A DNA stretch of 64,000 bases from a virus (IMGVR_UViG_3300036861_001052:62001-126000); one strand, 5' to 3'. Shown: positions 17,384 through 26,694, numbered from the stretch's first letter. Made by a program: numbers and translations. Notes: generated by a model from the letters alone, not told the origin.

Positions 17384-18105
17384 TGTCGAGCAGGTTCCAG
17401 AGTCTCAGGCCTCCGTACCCGGTCTACGAGTCGCAACCGATCTTCGGCGGGGACTTGCCGACGATCGACGAGATCGGTCCGCCCGACGTCCGGGCTTCCG
17501 CCACGAACCCCTACTACGACATGTATCGTGGTGCGCACGGTCGGAATTTCTCTGGCCTCGGAGTAACCAACATGATGAGTGCAGACCGCGGTCTCCAGGA
17601 TTACCCGAACGAGCTAGATCTCCTGGCGGAGATGGACGACGTGCAAGGCAACGGCGTCTTCGATCCGCACGGCTCGCACGGAAACATCCATCCCGACGAG
17701 GGCGTCTTCGCCGATCACGAAAACCTCCCGGGCTATCTCGTCCGGGACGAGTACTACGCCCCGAGCCAGGTCATCGACGGCACGACGGGCGAGCCCGTGA
17801 TGTACGTGCCGGGCGGAGCCGTGGCGATCGATCAGTCGCAGCTCGACACCTACCGCGACCGGCAGCTCCTCTGGGAGATCCCGCCCGGGATGAGCGCTGA
17901 GCACCGAGAGGCGCCGCCGGACGGCGAGACGTGGATCCCACACGAGTACTCGTGGCCCATCTCGGGCATCGGCGAGGAGATTTCCCCGCCGGGGAGCGAC
18001 ACGGCGTCGCTTCCGGGGCAGAAGAGCAAGGTGCCGCTGATTGCGTCGTTCGCGATCATCGGCGTCGCCGTCGGAGTCTTCGTCGCAACACTGGTGAAGA
18101 AATGA
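17383..18105 (+). CDS. Tail-anchored membrane protein, 240 aa
   Basis: Soluble N-terminal domain rich in Asp, Tyr and Pro (NFSGLGVTNMM near residue 57), then a single C-terminal helix (about 217-236, LIASFAIIGVAVGVFVATLV) ending in two lysines. The TAATG overlap couples it to the transglutaminase-like gene. Belongs to the series with a GLG motif. No known family; candidate virion membrane protein. Confidence 0.65.
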   Translation: MSSRFQSLRPPYPVYESQPIFGGDLPTIDEIGPPDVRASATNPYYDMYRGAHGRNFSGLGVTNMMSADRGLQDYPNELDLLAEMDDVQGNGVFDPHGSHGNIHPDEGVFADHENLPGYLVRDEYYAPSQVIDGTTGEPVMYVPGGAVAIDQSQLDTYRDRQLLWEIPPGMSAEHREAPPDGETWIPHEYSWPISGIGEEISPPGSDTASLPGQKSKVPLIASFAIIGVAVGVFVATLVKK

Positions 18106-18512
18106 GCGGAGCCTACCAAAGCATTCTGCCGGAGTTCGATGTGTTCAGGTCGCCGGGTCCCGTGAGGGAGCCTCCCGGAGGTCAGATGCTCGGCGGCGTA
18201 AAGCCCCATCGCGCCGCCGCCTTCATCCTGAATCCCGGCGTTGCCGCGATGCGGGGCCTCGGGCAAACCGAGACGCCTGGCGCTCCGCCCGCGCCGGTCA
18301 TGCCGCCGGAGCCAAAGAAGCTTCCCGTGTGGGCCGCGGTCGGGATCTTGGGGCTCGTCGGATACCTCGGATACGAGATCGGGAGCGCGATGACGCCTTC
18401 CGGATCCAAGAAGACGACGTGGGGTCTCATCGGGATCCCCGTGACGCTTTTCACGGGCCCCTTGGGCCTCGGCGTGATGGGGATCGTCTCCAATCACCAG
18501 AGGAGAAGCTGA
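18102..18512 (+). CDS. Membrane protein with GLG motif, 136 aa
   Basis: N-terminal soluble part with AAMRGLGQTETPG, a Pro-rich hinge and two hydrophobic segments (about 72-92 and 101-125) separated by a polar turn. ATGA overlap with the previous gene. Candidate virion membrane protein; no family recognised. Confidence 0.6.
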   Translation: MSGAYQSILPEFDVFRSPGPVREPPGGQMLGGVKPHRAAAFILNPGVAAMRGLGQTETPGAPPAPVMPPEPKKLPVWAAVGILGLVGYLGYEIGSAMTPSGSKKTTWGLIGIPVTLFTGPLGLGVMGIVSNHQRRS

Positions 18513-18515
18513 GCC

Positions 18516-18797
18516 ATGAGAGGCATTGGAGCGTACTCACTAACCACGGCGAGTCATCCAGATCCAACCGGAATGCGGTGCGGAGACGGGAGGACCGCTA
18601 TCAAGGAGTCGAACGGTAGCATCTGGTGCTACTCCGATGCCGAGCTCGCTGCGCTCAGGGCAGCTGGTGCTGGCGTTACGGTGCGCAACGCGACTCCATT
18701 CGAGCGGTTTACCCATTCGCTCACGGAAGTTCCGTGGTGGGTCTATGCAGGCATTGGCGCTGGTGGACTCTGGTTCTTGTTGGGGAGGAAGCACTAA
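18516..18797 (+). CDS. Tail-anchored membrane protein, 93 aa
   Basis: Begins MRGIGAYSLT, a GIG variant of the GLG motif. Two cysteines (MRCGDG, IWCYSD) could pair. The C-terminal helix (about 71-88) ends GRKH. Stop overlaps the next start (TAATG). Confidence 0.6.
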   Translation: MRGIGAYSLTTASHPDPTGMRCGDGRTAIKESNGSIWCYSDAELAALRAAGAGVTVRNATPFERFTHSLTEVPWWVYAGIGAGGLWFLLGRKH

Positions 18798-19123
18798 TGG
18801 GCTGCGGTTGCTCGGCGCCTCTCGGTGACTCGATGAACACCTACCAGGGCCCTGTTCCGCCCGGCGTGCCGAATCCGTTCACGCCGATGCTGCACTCGTT
18901 TCCGACGCGCTACCACGGCCCGATCTACACGCGCCCCATGAACCAATTCCCCTGGCGCGAGCGCCCGAACGACTTCGCGCTCGAAGAGGGCATGCAGGGA
19001 CTCGGCGCGGACGACGACAAGGCAATCCCGCCGGCGTGGAAGATGGCCGTCGCCGCGGGCCTCGTGGGCATCACGATCTGGGCCGTCGTCAAATGGGCGG
19101 ACGCCCAGCCAAGGAGGGCGTGA
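18797..19123 (+). CDS. Tail-anchored membrane protein, 108 aa
   Basis: N-terminus MGCGCSAPLGD is cysteine-rich. A proline-rich soluble part follows, then MQGLGADDDKAIPPAWK directly ahead of the membrane helix (about 80-99) and a basic tail. The GLGAD stretch closely matches that of the Gly/His-rich protein (YGLGADEEKA). Stop and next start overlap. Confidence 0.65.
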   Translation: MGCGCSAPLGDSMNTYQGPVPPGVPNPFTPMLHSFPTRYHGPIYTRPMNQFPWRERPNDFALEEGMQGLGADDDKAIPPAWKMAVAAGLVGITIWAVVKWADAQPRRA

Positions 19124-19578
19124 TGTACAGGCGCGACGGTCAGCCGATGCCCGAGCACGAAGAGGGCGCCGCCTTCTTCAAGCCGATTGCGGGGCCCGAA
19201 GCGGAGACGGGTCAGATCTGGGGCGTCCAGAAGAATCTCCTCACGCACGGGTTCAATGTGCACGGTCTCGGCGTCCCGGCGATCGATCCCAACACGAGCA
19301 TGATCTCCGACGAGGAGGCCGCGCTCCGGAGCGGAGCGGAGACGCTCCCCGAAGTGAGGATCGAGGGCCAGCCCATGGGCGGCGCAGAGTTCTACGAGAG
19401 CTCCTTCTGGAGACTTCTCGCTGTCGCCGGCATGGCCGTCGGCGCCTACCACGGATACAAGCGGAACAATTCCGTGGGTTGGGGCATCGGCTGGGGACTT
19501 CTCGGCGGACTCGTTCCGATCATCGTGATCCCGATTGCACTCGCACAAGGGATCGGAAAACCCAAAGGCAGGTCGTGA
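19123..19578 (+). CDS. Membrane protein, 151 aa, two helices
   Basis: Soluble N-terminal part with VHGLGVPAIDPN near residue 48, then hydrophobic segments at about 93-109 and 122-143 with a Gly/Trp-rich loop. Basic C-terminus. Coupled on both sides by overlapping start and stop codons. Confidence 0.6.
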   Translation: MYRRDGQPMPEHEEGAAFFKPIAGPEAETGQIWGVQKNLLTHGFNVHGLGVPAIDPNTSMISDEEAALRSGAETLPEVRIEGQPMGGAEFYESSFWRLLAVAGMAVGAYHGYKRNNSVGWGIGWGLLGGLVPIIVIPIALAQGIGKPKGRS

Positions 19579-20438
19579 TGGACGTCAATACTCGAGGCGG
19601 TCTTTTTGGTCCCGGCGGCTACGGCGGCGGGATCTTCGACGGATCCCAGATGGGCTTCGGAGGGCTCGGACAGTCCGAGCAGGCCGCGGCCGGCATCGGC
19701 CTCGGCGCGACGACCGGCGCCTTTCAGTGGTGCAGCAAGACGAGCCCGTGCGCGACCGGCGATCCGAGGGTGAAGTCTCTTCAGACGGCGCTTAACCGCG
19801 TGCTCGCGGCGCACGGCATGAAGCCGCTCGTCGTCGACGGGAAATTCGGCGCGGCGACGTGCGGCGCCATGGTGTGGCTCGCGGCCGTGCCGGTCGCCGA
19901 GTGGCAGAACGACCCCGTTCTCTCGTCGGCGCACGACTACATGATCGACGCGAGTGGCCACGCCGTGTGCCAGTCGTACACGGCTCCGACCCGGGTCGGA
20001 TCCACGACGCCGGTCGACATCAACAAGGAGATCGGGATCCAGCTCCCGAGCGTGTCGGCGCCCTGGATGCAGCCGAATGGAGATCTGCCGGGCCTGCAGC
20101 AGGGGATCAATCACGATCTCTCCGAGCACGGATTCGATCCGATCTCCGTGACGGGCATGCTCGACGCAGAGACCTGCGGAGCGATGCTCTACGCGAAGGA
20201 ACACTGGGGGATGAGCGAGTACCTCCAGCGCTACGGCCAGAACTGCCAGGCGTTCACGGCGCCGCACCAGCACGCCGTGCCGGTAACGCCCGGGCCTGCG
20301 CCCACGCACGACGAGGAAACGCCGCACGCGGCGGTCGGCGCGAAGAAGAGCGGCGTCTCGACGGCGTGGGTTCTCGGCGGCCTTGCTGCCGCGGCGGGCG
20401 TCGCGGGTCTGGTCGCCATGAACAAGAAGAGGCGCTAG
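19578..20438 (+). CDS. Tail-anchored protein with two peptidoglycan-binding-like repeats
   Basis: 286 aa. A Gly-rich start with GFGGLGQSEQ and GIGLGATTG is followed by two related modules. One has VKSLQTALNRVLAAHG, VVDGKFGAATCGAM; the other has LPGLQQGINHDLSEHG, VTGMLDAETCGAM. Both match the PG_binding_1 pattern (LQ, G-x-F/L-D/G, T). A single membrane helix (about 258-279) and a KKRR end follow. It likely displays cell-wall-binding modules from a membrane. Confidence 0.75.
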   Translation: MDVNTRGGLFGPGGYGGGIFDGSQMGFGGLGQSEQAAAGIGLGATTGAFQWCSKTSPCATGDPRVKSLQTALNRVLAAHGMKPLVVDGKFGAATCGAMVWLAAVPVAEWQNDPVLSSAHDYMIDASGHAVCQSYTAPTRVGSTTPVDINKEIGIQLPSVSAPWMQPNGDLPGLQQGINHDLSEHGFDPISVTGMLDAETCGAMLYAKEHWGMSEYLQRYGQNCQAFTAPHQHAVPVTPGPAPTHDEETPHAAVGAKKSGVSTAWVLGGLAAAAGVAGLVAMNKKRR

Positions 20439-21049
20439 TGTCGAACTTCGGTCCCATCGCGTACGAAGACTTCTCCCAGCTGAACGCTCGGTGGGGAGAG
20501 GCGCGGCCTGCCGTTGCCGGTCTCGGCGTCGTGTCGGGGCCGCACGACTACGTCGATCTCTCCTACCTGAACGCCCACTACCGGCCGATCCAGCCGGCGG
20601 GCGTCGGCATGGGAAACGGGATCCTCTCCTCGAACTCGCTCGGCATGCTGTCGGGCGGAGGGCTCGGCGAAGATCCGAGCTATCCCTGGCGGGAGTACAG
20701 CGCGGACACGAAGGCGCTCCAGCAAGCGACCAACGAGGCCCTCCAGGCGCACGGCTACGCCCCGATCACGGCCGACGGAAAGCTCGGGCCCGCGACGTGC
20801 GGCGCCATCCGCGCCATGTGCCAGTACGCCGGCGCGGGCTGCGAGGCTCCGGGGACCTGTCAGGACTTCGCGGCGCCTGTGAAGGCTGGCGGCGGCTCGC
20901 TCCTCTCGAAGTCGACCGGGACGAAGACGACGACCGCGTCGCGCGCGAGCATGTTCGGGGGCGGCGGCACGAACTGGATGCTCATCGGCGGCGCGATCGC
21001 TGCGGTCGCGGTCGGCGGCGCCATCATCTACAAGGCGGCGAAGAAATAG
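20438..21049 (+). CDS. Tail-anchored protein with one peptidoglycan-binding-like module
   Basis: 203 aa, GTG start overlapping the previous stop. It has VAGLGVVSGP near residue 27, GGGLGEDPSY, then the module KALQQATNEALQAHGYA, TADGKLGPATCGAI, which is close to the modules of the gene before it, so the two are paralogues. Cysteines AMCQYAGAGCEAPGTC may form disulphides. C-terminal helix at about 178-197, ending KAAKK. Confidence 0.7.
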   Translation: MSNFGPIAYEDFSQLNARWGEARPAVAGLGVVSGPHDYVDLSYLNAHYRPIQPAGVGMGNGILSSNSLGMLSGGGLGEDPSYPWREYSADTKALQQATNEALQAHGYAPITADGKLGPATCGAIRAMCQYAGAGCEAPGTCQDFAAPVKAGGGSLLSKSTGTKTTTASRASMFGGGGTNWMLIGGAIAAVAVGGAIIYKAAKK

Positions 21050-21421
21050 ATGCCGACTCCGATCGACGTCGTGCAGTCCCGGCTCGGTGTCCCGCGATCG
21101 GGACACTGGGATAGGACCACCGACGGGGCGATCCTCGCCTACCAGTCGAGCGGCAAGGGTCAGTACCCGATGCGGCCGACGGGGCATCCCGATCCGGCGA
21201 CGCTCGCCAATCTCGGCTACTTCGATCCCAAAGAGATGCTCCCCGAGCGCTGGGCGAACTACCTCGGGGGCGGGGCTAAACCGGGGACGTTCGGGAGGGA
21301 CGTCCGGACGGCGATCGATCAGGTCCCGCGCTGGGCGTGGGGCACGGTTGCCGCGGCGTTTTCGGTGTTCGCGATCATGGCGTACCGGACCGATCGAAAG
21401 CGCGAGAAAGGCGGCCGCTAG
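21050..21421 (+). CDS. Tail-anchored protein with short peptidoglycan-binding-like module
   Basis: 123 aa. The start MPTPIDVVQSRLGVPRSGHW, then TTDGAILAYQ and DPATLANLGYF match a minimal PG_binding_1 module. The membrane helix (about 94-112) is followed by a long basic tail. Third wall-binding-like protein in a row, which supports a role in host-wall attachment or entry. Confidence 0.65.
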   Translation: MPTPIDVVQSRLGVPRSGHWDRTTDGAILAYQSSGKGQYPMRPTGHPDPATLANLGYFDPKEMLPERWANYLGGGAKPGTFGRDVRTAIDQVPRWAWGTVAAAFSVFAIMAYRTDRKREKGGR

Positions 21422-22302
21422 TGCTCGGAGATCTCGCCGACATGTACGACGAGCTCGCCGGAGCTCCGGGGATCCCGTGGGCGGGCCTCACGGCCGACGG
21501 CCACGGCATCGAGGAGAACGGCTACGACCCGACGTACATGGACTACATGCTCAAAGACGGAGCGGAGTTCTTCGGCGTCGTCGGAAGCCTCGGCCCGGAC
21601 TTCGTAGCGAAGTATCGGACGCTCCGTGAAGATGAAGGGCGCGCGAGCGTGACGCGCATCATGGCGATCATCGATCAGATGGGCACCGACGTCTGGCAGG
21701 CGGTGAAAGACGGCGACTGGGACGCCTTCGTGGCCTTGCCGCGAACGACGACCGTCGATGCGTTCGCGGCGCTTGCGGCCGCTGCCGCCAACGGCGCCTT
21801 CCTCCACTACGACGGCATCATGGAAGCGGCGATGCGGGCGAAGAAGCTCAAGCCCGCCGAGGTCGTCTCCCACGCGAACAACGTGACGAAGGTCTTTCAG
21901 ACGTTCGTGGACCTCGACAAGAACGGTCACTTCGCCGACTTGAAGAAGAAGCCGCCGCCCGTGGCGGGTCTCGGCCTCGCGCCGGCTCTCATTGCGGCCA
22001 TCGTCGCCATCGGCGTCGTGCTGCTCCTCGGGCTCTGCTATCTCATCTACGTCATAAAGCTCGCCGCCCCTGCGCAGCAGAAGGCGCTCGAGTGGTGCGA
22101 CAAGGTTGCCAAGGAGGGATCCAAGGAAGACGCGATGGCGTGCGCAAATCTCGCCGCCAGCATGGAGCAAAAGGGAAACCCGCTCCTCGGTAACATCTTC
22201 GCCCAGGCGCTCACTCCGATTTTCGTGGTGCTCGCCATCGGTGCGGCATTCTGGATCGCGCCGACGGTCATTCAGGGGATTCGCAAAACTCGAGCCGCGT
22301 GA
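21421..22302 (+). CDS. Membrane protein, 293 aa, two helices
   Basis: GTG start overlapping the previous stop. Helical soluble domain of about 170 residues, then VAGLGLAPALIAAIV leading into a strong hydrophobic helix (about 180-207), a loop with two cysteines and a second helix (about 262-283). No family recognised; candidate virion membrane or entry protein. Confidence 0.6.
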   Translation: MLGDLADMYDELAGAPGIPWAGLTADGHGIEENGYDPTYMDYMLKDGAEFFGVVGSLGPDFVAKYRTLREDEGRASVTRIMAIIDQMGTDVWQAVKDGDWDAFVALPRTTTVDAFAALAAAAANGAFLHYDGIMEAAMRAKKLKPAEVVSHANNVTKVFQTFVDLDKNGHFADLKKKPPPVAGLGLAPALIAAIVAIGVVLLLGLCYLIYVIKLAAPAQQKALEWCDKVAKEGSKEDAMACANLAASMEQKGNPLLGNIFAQALTPIFVVLAIGAAFWIAPTVIQGIRKTRAA

Positions 22303-22652
22303 TGTCGACGCTCATCTACTCGAGGTGGCGTCCGGACGAAGGTGGCTACGACTACTTTCAGTCCTCGCTCCGCCAGAACATCAACGACGATCTGCCCGCG
22401 CCCGAGCTCGTGGCCTCGAAGATCGGCGTGCCGTCGATCGAGGCGGGGCGGCCCATTCCGAATGACTCGGTGCCCATCGGAAGCGGCGAGGTGGCAGTGG
22501 GCCTCGTCGCCCCGGTCGACAGCTCGCGCATCGTCCGGAGGACGCGGTCCCTTTCCGGGAGCGATCCCATGAGCGTCTACAAGAGCCCGTGGTTTTATCT
22601 CGGCGGCGCGATCGCCGTCGGCCTCATCTATATGGTCATGAAGGACAAGTGA
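22302..22652 (+). CDS. Tail-anchored membrane protein, 116 aa
   Basis: Soluble part rich in Pro, Ile and Val, then a C-terminal helix (about 93-113, WFYLGGAIAVGLIYMVM) with a KDK end. Overlaps both neighbours at stop and start codons. No family recognised. Confidence 0.6.
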   Translation: MSTLIYSRWRPDEGGYDYFQSSLRQNINDDLPAPELVASKIGVPSIEAGRPIPNDSVPIGSGEVAVGLVAPVDSSRIVRRTRSLSGSDPMSVYKSPWFYLGGAIAVGLIYMVMKDK

Positions 22653-23218
22653 TGACGGTCCGGGTCATAGAAACCAAGGACGTCGCTACGAAAACGTTCG
22701 AGACGTTTTACGATCGGCCAAGCAAGAGGGAGATCCCGCTCGAGTTCGGGTGGCCGAAGGAGCTCCAGGAGGTCGGCGTCGGCAAAGCGGAGATGTACAC
22801 CTCGAACAAGTGGAAAAAGAGCCGCTCGGACTTCGAGGACTACAAGCACGTCGCCGAGGGCCTTCGCACGGTGTACGCCGAGCCCGGCTTTCTGCGAGTT
22901 GGCGCGCACCCGGCGCGCATGATGCCGGTCTACGGACCGATGGCGAGCTTCGAGGAGCCGATGCCGAAGCACTTCGCGAGGCTCGGGCCGCTTCTCGGTG
23001 TGCAGGTCAGGCTCTACGACCGGGACGACAAGGGTGAGCTCTACGTGCCGGGCGGCGACGATCGGGTCTACGAGGTCGAGATTGCGCGCGCCTGGCTCGG
23101 CTCGGCCAGGCACCCAGGCACCAAAGAGACCTTCCTCTTCGTGTACACTCCGGATGGCGTCCACATGATCCTCACGGGAGACAAGCTCTCCATCGAAAAG
23201 GACGGCATTGCCGGGTGA
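22652..23218 (+). CDS. Soluble hypothetical protein, 188 aa
   Basis: No membrane helix, unlike its neighbours. Beta-rich C-terminal half (GVQVRLYDRDDKGELYVPGG, KETFLFVYTPDGVHMILTG) and a basic N-terminal half. Possibly a peripheral partner of the surrounding membrane proteins. Unknown family. Confidence 0.6.
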   Translation: MTVRVIETKDVATKTFETFYDRPSKREIPLEFGWPKELQEVGVGKAEMYTSNKWKKSRSDFEDYKHVAEGLRTVYAEPGFLRVGAHPARMMPVYGPMASFEEPMPKHFARLGPLLGVQVRLYDRDDKGELYVPGGDDRVYEVEIARAWLGSARHPGTKETFLFVYTPDGVHMILTGDKLSIEKDGIAG

Positions 23219-25143
23219 CGTATTCTCTCACGGCGTCTGGCCTTTACGTCCCGGAGAGACTCCGGGGCTTGGGCGTCACTCCGCCTCCGCGGATGCCGCT
23301 CCCGCCCGACGCTGGCACTTCGAATAATCCCGCCGACCAGGCGCGCGGCTTCATCCCGCCGGAGGAAGCCGCTGCGGCCCGCAATGCCTACCCGTCGGGG
23401 CAGATGCCGTGGGTACCGACGACGCCGACCGAGGTCGGGCCGTGGGCGAAGGAGCAGGCGAAGCTCTTCGCCTCGAAACAGATCCAGGAGGGCATCGAGC
23501 GCGGTAAGCGGATCTTCGAAGACAAGCTCTCGGGCGCGACCCCGGTCACGGTCGAGCCGTTTCCTCCCATGAAAGAGGACGAGATCGAAGCGTGGGTGAA
23601 GTTTTTCGTCCTTGCCCACGGCTACCCTACGAACGCAGCCGACGGCGTCCGGTTTGCGCGAGAGTTCGTGCTCGCAAACTGCGATCAGATCGGGCTTCCA
23701 CCGGAGTTCATTGCGGCGAGCGATCTGATTCAAAACTTCCCCGACACGCCCGAAGAGGCCGTGACCTGGGCCATTAACCTCGGCTCCTCGTTCCTCGCGT
23801 CGTTCGGCGTGCCGCTCGTGGACGTGTCGGACGCCTCGAGCTTCATCTCCGCGAGCGCGCGGGCGGCCGTTGCTCAGGTCGCTCCGGGCGTGCCGTTTGA
23901 CTTGTTCGAGACGACGTTCGATGCGCTCTCGGACGGGCGCGTGACCTCGGCAGAGGCGAAGGGCATCGTCATCGGCGCCGCGGGCTTCGTCGGCGCCGTG
24001 ATTGGGCAAGCGTTTGGCTTGCCAGCTCCGCTCGGCGCCCTTCTCGGTCAGCTCATCGTCGGAGGCCTGTCCGAGGCATTCGGGTGGGGACCGGACGATT
24101 CGGAAAAGCTCAAGAGCGCGCAGGACGCCGCGGCCGCCGCGGCTGCGACAGCGCACTCGCAGTGCCAAGATCTCTCCATCGCGCTCTGGCTCGAGTACCA
24201 GCACTACTGGGATGCGATCGCAAAGACTCTCGATGCCACCATTCGCCAGAACCAGTCCTGGCTCACGCCAGAAGGCTCCTGCCTCCGAACGAACGGCATC
24301 CGCCTCTTCGGCTCGACGACGCTCGACATCATCCGTGACGGCGCTGGCATGCCCCTCATCACGAACCCCGCCGAAGTGAAGAAGGGCGCGCGGCCGAAGT
24401 ACCGGACCTATCCTGTCAAGATGACGAGGTCGTGCGGCGATGCGCGCGGCTGCCCGTACCTCTCCATGCCGATGGAGAAAATGCTCAGTCGGGATAAGTG
24501 GCCGCTCGCTCCTGACGATCTCCGCCGTGTGCCGTCGATCTCCGCCGGCTCGGCGGGATGCGACGCCACGGGCGCGCTCCTCTTCTGGGGAGCTCGCCGG
24601 TACGTTAATCCCATGCATGTCTTTTACGCCATGCAAGGGAAAGCCAATCAGTGGGTCGAGCCCGACACGTACCGAGCGACCGAGCTCTCGAGCCGGAACG
24701 TCCGCCGCTGGGAAGAAATCGTGCACTCGGACTACGACTACCTCTCGTCGGTCGTCGGCTACGTCGGCACGATCAACTTCGGCACGGCCGTGAGCGAGTG
24801 TCCGGCGCCGGCGTGGGCGGCGTTCATGTTCAAGTCGCTGGAGCAAGCGGCGGCAGCGGTTGCGCTCGTGCAGCGGGATCTCGCGCGCACGGTCTCCGCG
24901 GCGACGACCGAGTACGGAATCAAGTACCACATGGAGCAGGCGGCCCAGGTAAACTGGGAAGTCGCGACCACAACGCAAAAGCGCCAAGCCGCGCGCCAGG
25001 TTGCCGCGCAGGCAGCGGGTCTCCGGCACGCGGTCGTGGAAGCGAAGCGGCGCGGTCGCGAAAAGTCCGACCTCTTGAATTACGGCCTCCTCGCTGCGGG
25101 CGGCGCGGCCGTCTTCGGGCTAGCTCTCGGGAGCAAGCGATGA
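23215..25143 (+). CDS. Large tail-anchored membrane protein, 642 aa
   Basis: Residue 18 onward has LRGLGVTPPPRMPLPP. The centre contains a Gly/Ala-rich hydrophobic stretch at about 240-275 (GIVIGAAGFVGAVIG). The second half carries several cysteines (SQCQDL, GSCLRT, RSCGDARGCPYL, AGCDATG), pointing to an oxidising or exposed location. A basic helix precedes the C-terminal membrane helix (about 618-637). Longest of the tail-anchored set apart from the Arg-rich protein. Function unknown; a spike or entry protein is conceivable. Confidence 0.6.
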   Translation: MTYSLTASGLYVPERLRGLGVTPPPRMPLPPDAGTSNNPADQARGFIPPEEAAAARNAYPSGQMPWVPTTPTEVGPWAKEQAKLFASKQIQEGIERGKRIFEDKLSGATPVTVEPFPPMKEDEIEAWVKFFVLAHGYPTNAADGVRFAREFVLANCDQIGLPPEFIAASDLIQNFPDTPEEAVTWAINLGSSFLASFGVPLVDVSDASSFISASARAAVAQVAPGVPFDLFETTFDALSDGRVTSAEAKGIVIGAAGFVGAVIGQAFGLPAPLGALLGQLIVGGLSEAFGWGPDDSEKLKSAQDAAAAAAATAHSQCQDLSIALWLEYQHYWDAIAKTLDATIRQNQSWLTPEGSCLRTNGIRLFGSTTLDIIRDGAGMPLITNPAEVKKGARPKYRTYPVKMTRSCGDARGCPYLSMPMEKMLSRDKWPLAPDDLRRVPSISAGSAGCDATGALLFWGARRYVNPMHVFYAMQGKANQWVEPDTYRATELSSRNVRRWEEIVHSDYDYLSSVVGYVGTINFGTAVSECPAPAWAAFMFKSLEQAAAAVALVQRDLARTVSAATTEYGIKYHMEQAAQVNWEVATTTQKRQAARQVAAQAAGLRHAVVEAKRRGREKSDLLNYGLLAAGGAAVFGLALGSKR

Positions 25144-25289
25144 CCGACGCCGACGTGAAGAAGGCCCTCCTGGCGATCGCCGCCGAGCTCAAGCGCCAGG
25201 AGCACGCGGAGATCCGCCTCGGCATCATCGGTCTCATCGGACTCGGTCTCATCGGAACCGCTGGCTACTTCCTCTGGAGGAAGCGGTGA
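25140..25289 (+). CDS. Tail-anchored microprotein, 49 aa
   Basis: A charged helix (KKALLAIAAELKRQEHAEIR) runs into a single membrane helix (about 26-45) ending LWRKR. ATGA overlap with the gene before and GTGA with the gene after, which makes it very likely translated. Confidence 0.65.
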   Translation: MTDADVKKALLAIAAELKRQEHAEIRLGIIGLIGLGLIGTAGYFLWRKR

Positions 25290-26335
25290 CCTACAGCGGG
25301 CTAGGATTCGGCTTCTTCACGGAGCCGTGCGGCATCAACGTGGAAGGCACGGATCATTTCGTGGCCGGCCCGACCTATCAGGCGCTCGAGACCGTGGCGC
25401 AGGACACCGTCACCGTGCTCCTTTCGGGGCACGGCAACGTGCAGCTCTGCGGAAATCTCCTCCCCTACGTGGCTCCGGCTCCAGGAGTAGCGGCCGTCTT
25501 CGGGGCGCACGAGCAAACGGCGCGGCTGATTGCAGCGACCGTGCTCGCTTCGCTCATGGAGCAAGAGAGGAGGAAGGCCCACGGGACTCGAGCCTCGACC
25601 CGCATGCTCGCCGAGAGGCTCGTCCCGGAGATCGTGCAGACGCTGACGCACAACGGAGACCCCGCGGCCTGTCAGATCGAGTTCGAGGCGTCGTTTCGGA
25701 ACTGGTCGGGCCTCTCGGCGCTGAAAGTGCCGACGACGGTCTCGAAGACCGGCTGGTGCGAGAAGAGCCTCGCTCTGCCGTGGGATAGTGCCGGCCACAT
25801 CCGGTCGTGCGAGGCGCAAGCGATCTGCAAATCTGTCATCGGCGCGGGCGGGGCGATCCAGTACGTCACGAGCCCTCCGCCGGCTCCGACCGATCCGCGC
25901 GTGGCCGCGAGCGCGCCCGGGACGACGCCGTCGCCGCCTCCGACGAAAGCGGAGATCGAGGCGGAAGTCCGCCGGAAGATGGTGGCGAGCGGAGAGACCG
26001 TAGCGGACCGAGAGAACAAGCAGGAGTTCACAGAGCTCGCGGCGTACTTGAAGGCGCTCGGAGAGGCGCGGCGCTACCTCACGATGGCGCTCGGGATCCC
26101 GGACAAGTCGACCGACGCGGCCGTAGCCGCGGCGCTCGGTCACGAGGGGATCGCCACGGCAGAGGTGCTCGACTGGTTTTTGGGCTGTAACTTCGAGCCC
26201 GGCTGCTTTCGCGAGCAGATGAATCTCTCGCTCGGCGAGGCGAGGCGCTACTCGAGAGACACGCGCGCGAAGATCGCTGTCGCCGTGGGAGGAGTCCTCG
26301 CCGTGGGATTTCTCCTCTTTAGGTGGAGACGCTGA
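25286..26335 (+). CDS. Tail-anchored membrane protein, 349 aa
   Basis: Begins MTYSGLGFGFFTEPCGINV. Six or more cysteines in the soluble domain, a Pro/Thr-rich linker at about 200-220 and a C-terminal helix (about 325-344) ending RWRR. Built like the 642-aa protein two genes upstream. No family recognised. Confidence 0.6.
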   Translation: MTYSGLGFGFFTEPCGINVEGTDHFVAGPTYQALETVAQDTVTVLLSGHGNVQLCGNLLPYVAPAPGVAAVFGAHEQTARLIAATVLASLMEQERRKAHGTRASTRMLAERLVPEIVQTLTHNGDPAACQIEFEASFRNWSGLSALKVPTTVSKTGWCEKSLALPWDSAGHIRSCEAQAICKSVIGAGGAIQYVTSPPPAPTDPRVAASAPGTTPSPPPTKAEIEAEVRRKMVASGETVADRENKQEFTELAAYLKALGEARRYLTMALGIPDKSTDAAVAAALGHEGIATAEVLDWFLGCNFEPGCFREQMNLSLGEARRYSRDTRAKIAVAVGGVLAVGFLLFRWRR

Positions 26336-26694
26336 TGCCGCCGCCACCACTCTTGAAGGCGCCGAGCTGGGAGCAGGGGCGCCCCGCGCGAAACCTCGCG
26401 TACGTTGCCGTGCTTTTACAGGAAGCACACATCGACCCGAAGAAGATCCCGAAAGGTCAGGTCATCTTTGCGCTGGCAACGCCGTACGAGCAGCGCGGCG
26501 TGACGGGCAGAGACATCGAGCGCTGGGCGCTCGAATGCGATCCGGCTAAAAAGCCCGCCTGGGATCCGGTCGAGTGCTTCCGAAAGAAGGCCCGGGCGGC
26601 GATGGCGCCACGGCCAGGGCTCGGCACCAAGGTCGCGCTCATCGCCGGAGCCTCGTTTGTGGCGGCTTTTGGCCTTGCGCGCTGGCTCCGGTAG
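26335..26694 (+). CDS. Tail-anchored membrane protein, 119 aa
   Basis: Helical soluble part with two cysteines (LECDPAKK, VECFRKK) and a C-terminal helix (about 97-115) ending in Arg. Overlaps the previous stop by one base. Last gene of the operon that began near 16.7 kb. Confidence 0.6.
   Translation: MPPPPLLKAPSWEQGRPARNLAYVAVLLQEAHIDPKKIPKGQVIFALATPYEQRGVTGRDIERWALECDPAKKPAWDPVECFRKKARAAMAPRPGLGTKVALIAGASFVAAFGLARWLR

Noticed and set aside
23068-25029. 653-aa minus-strand ORF
   Set aside because: Antisense to the 642-aa membrane protein; Arg/Leu-rich shadow typical of high-GC DNA, without a motif or ribosome-binding site.
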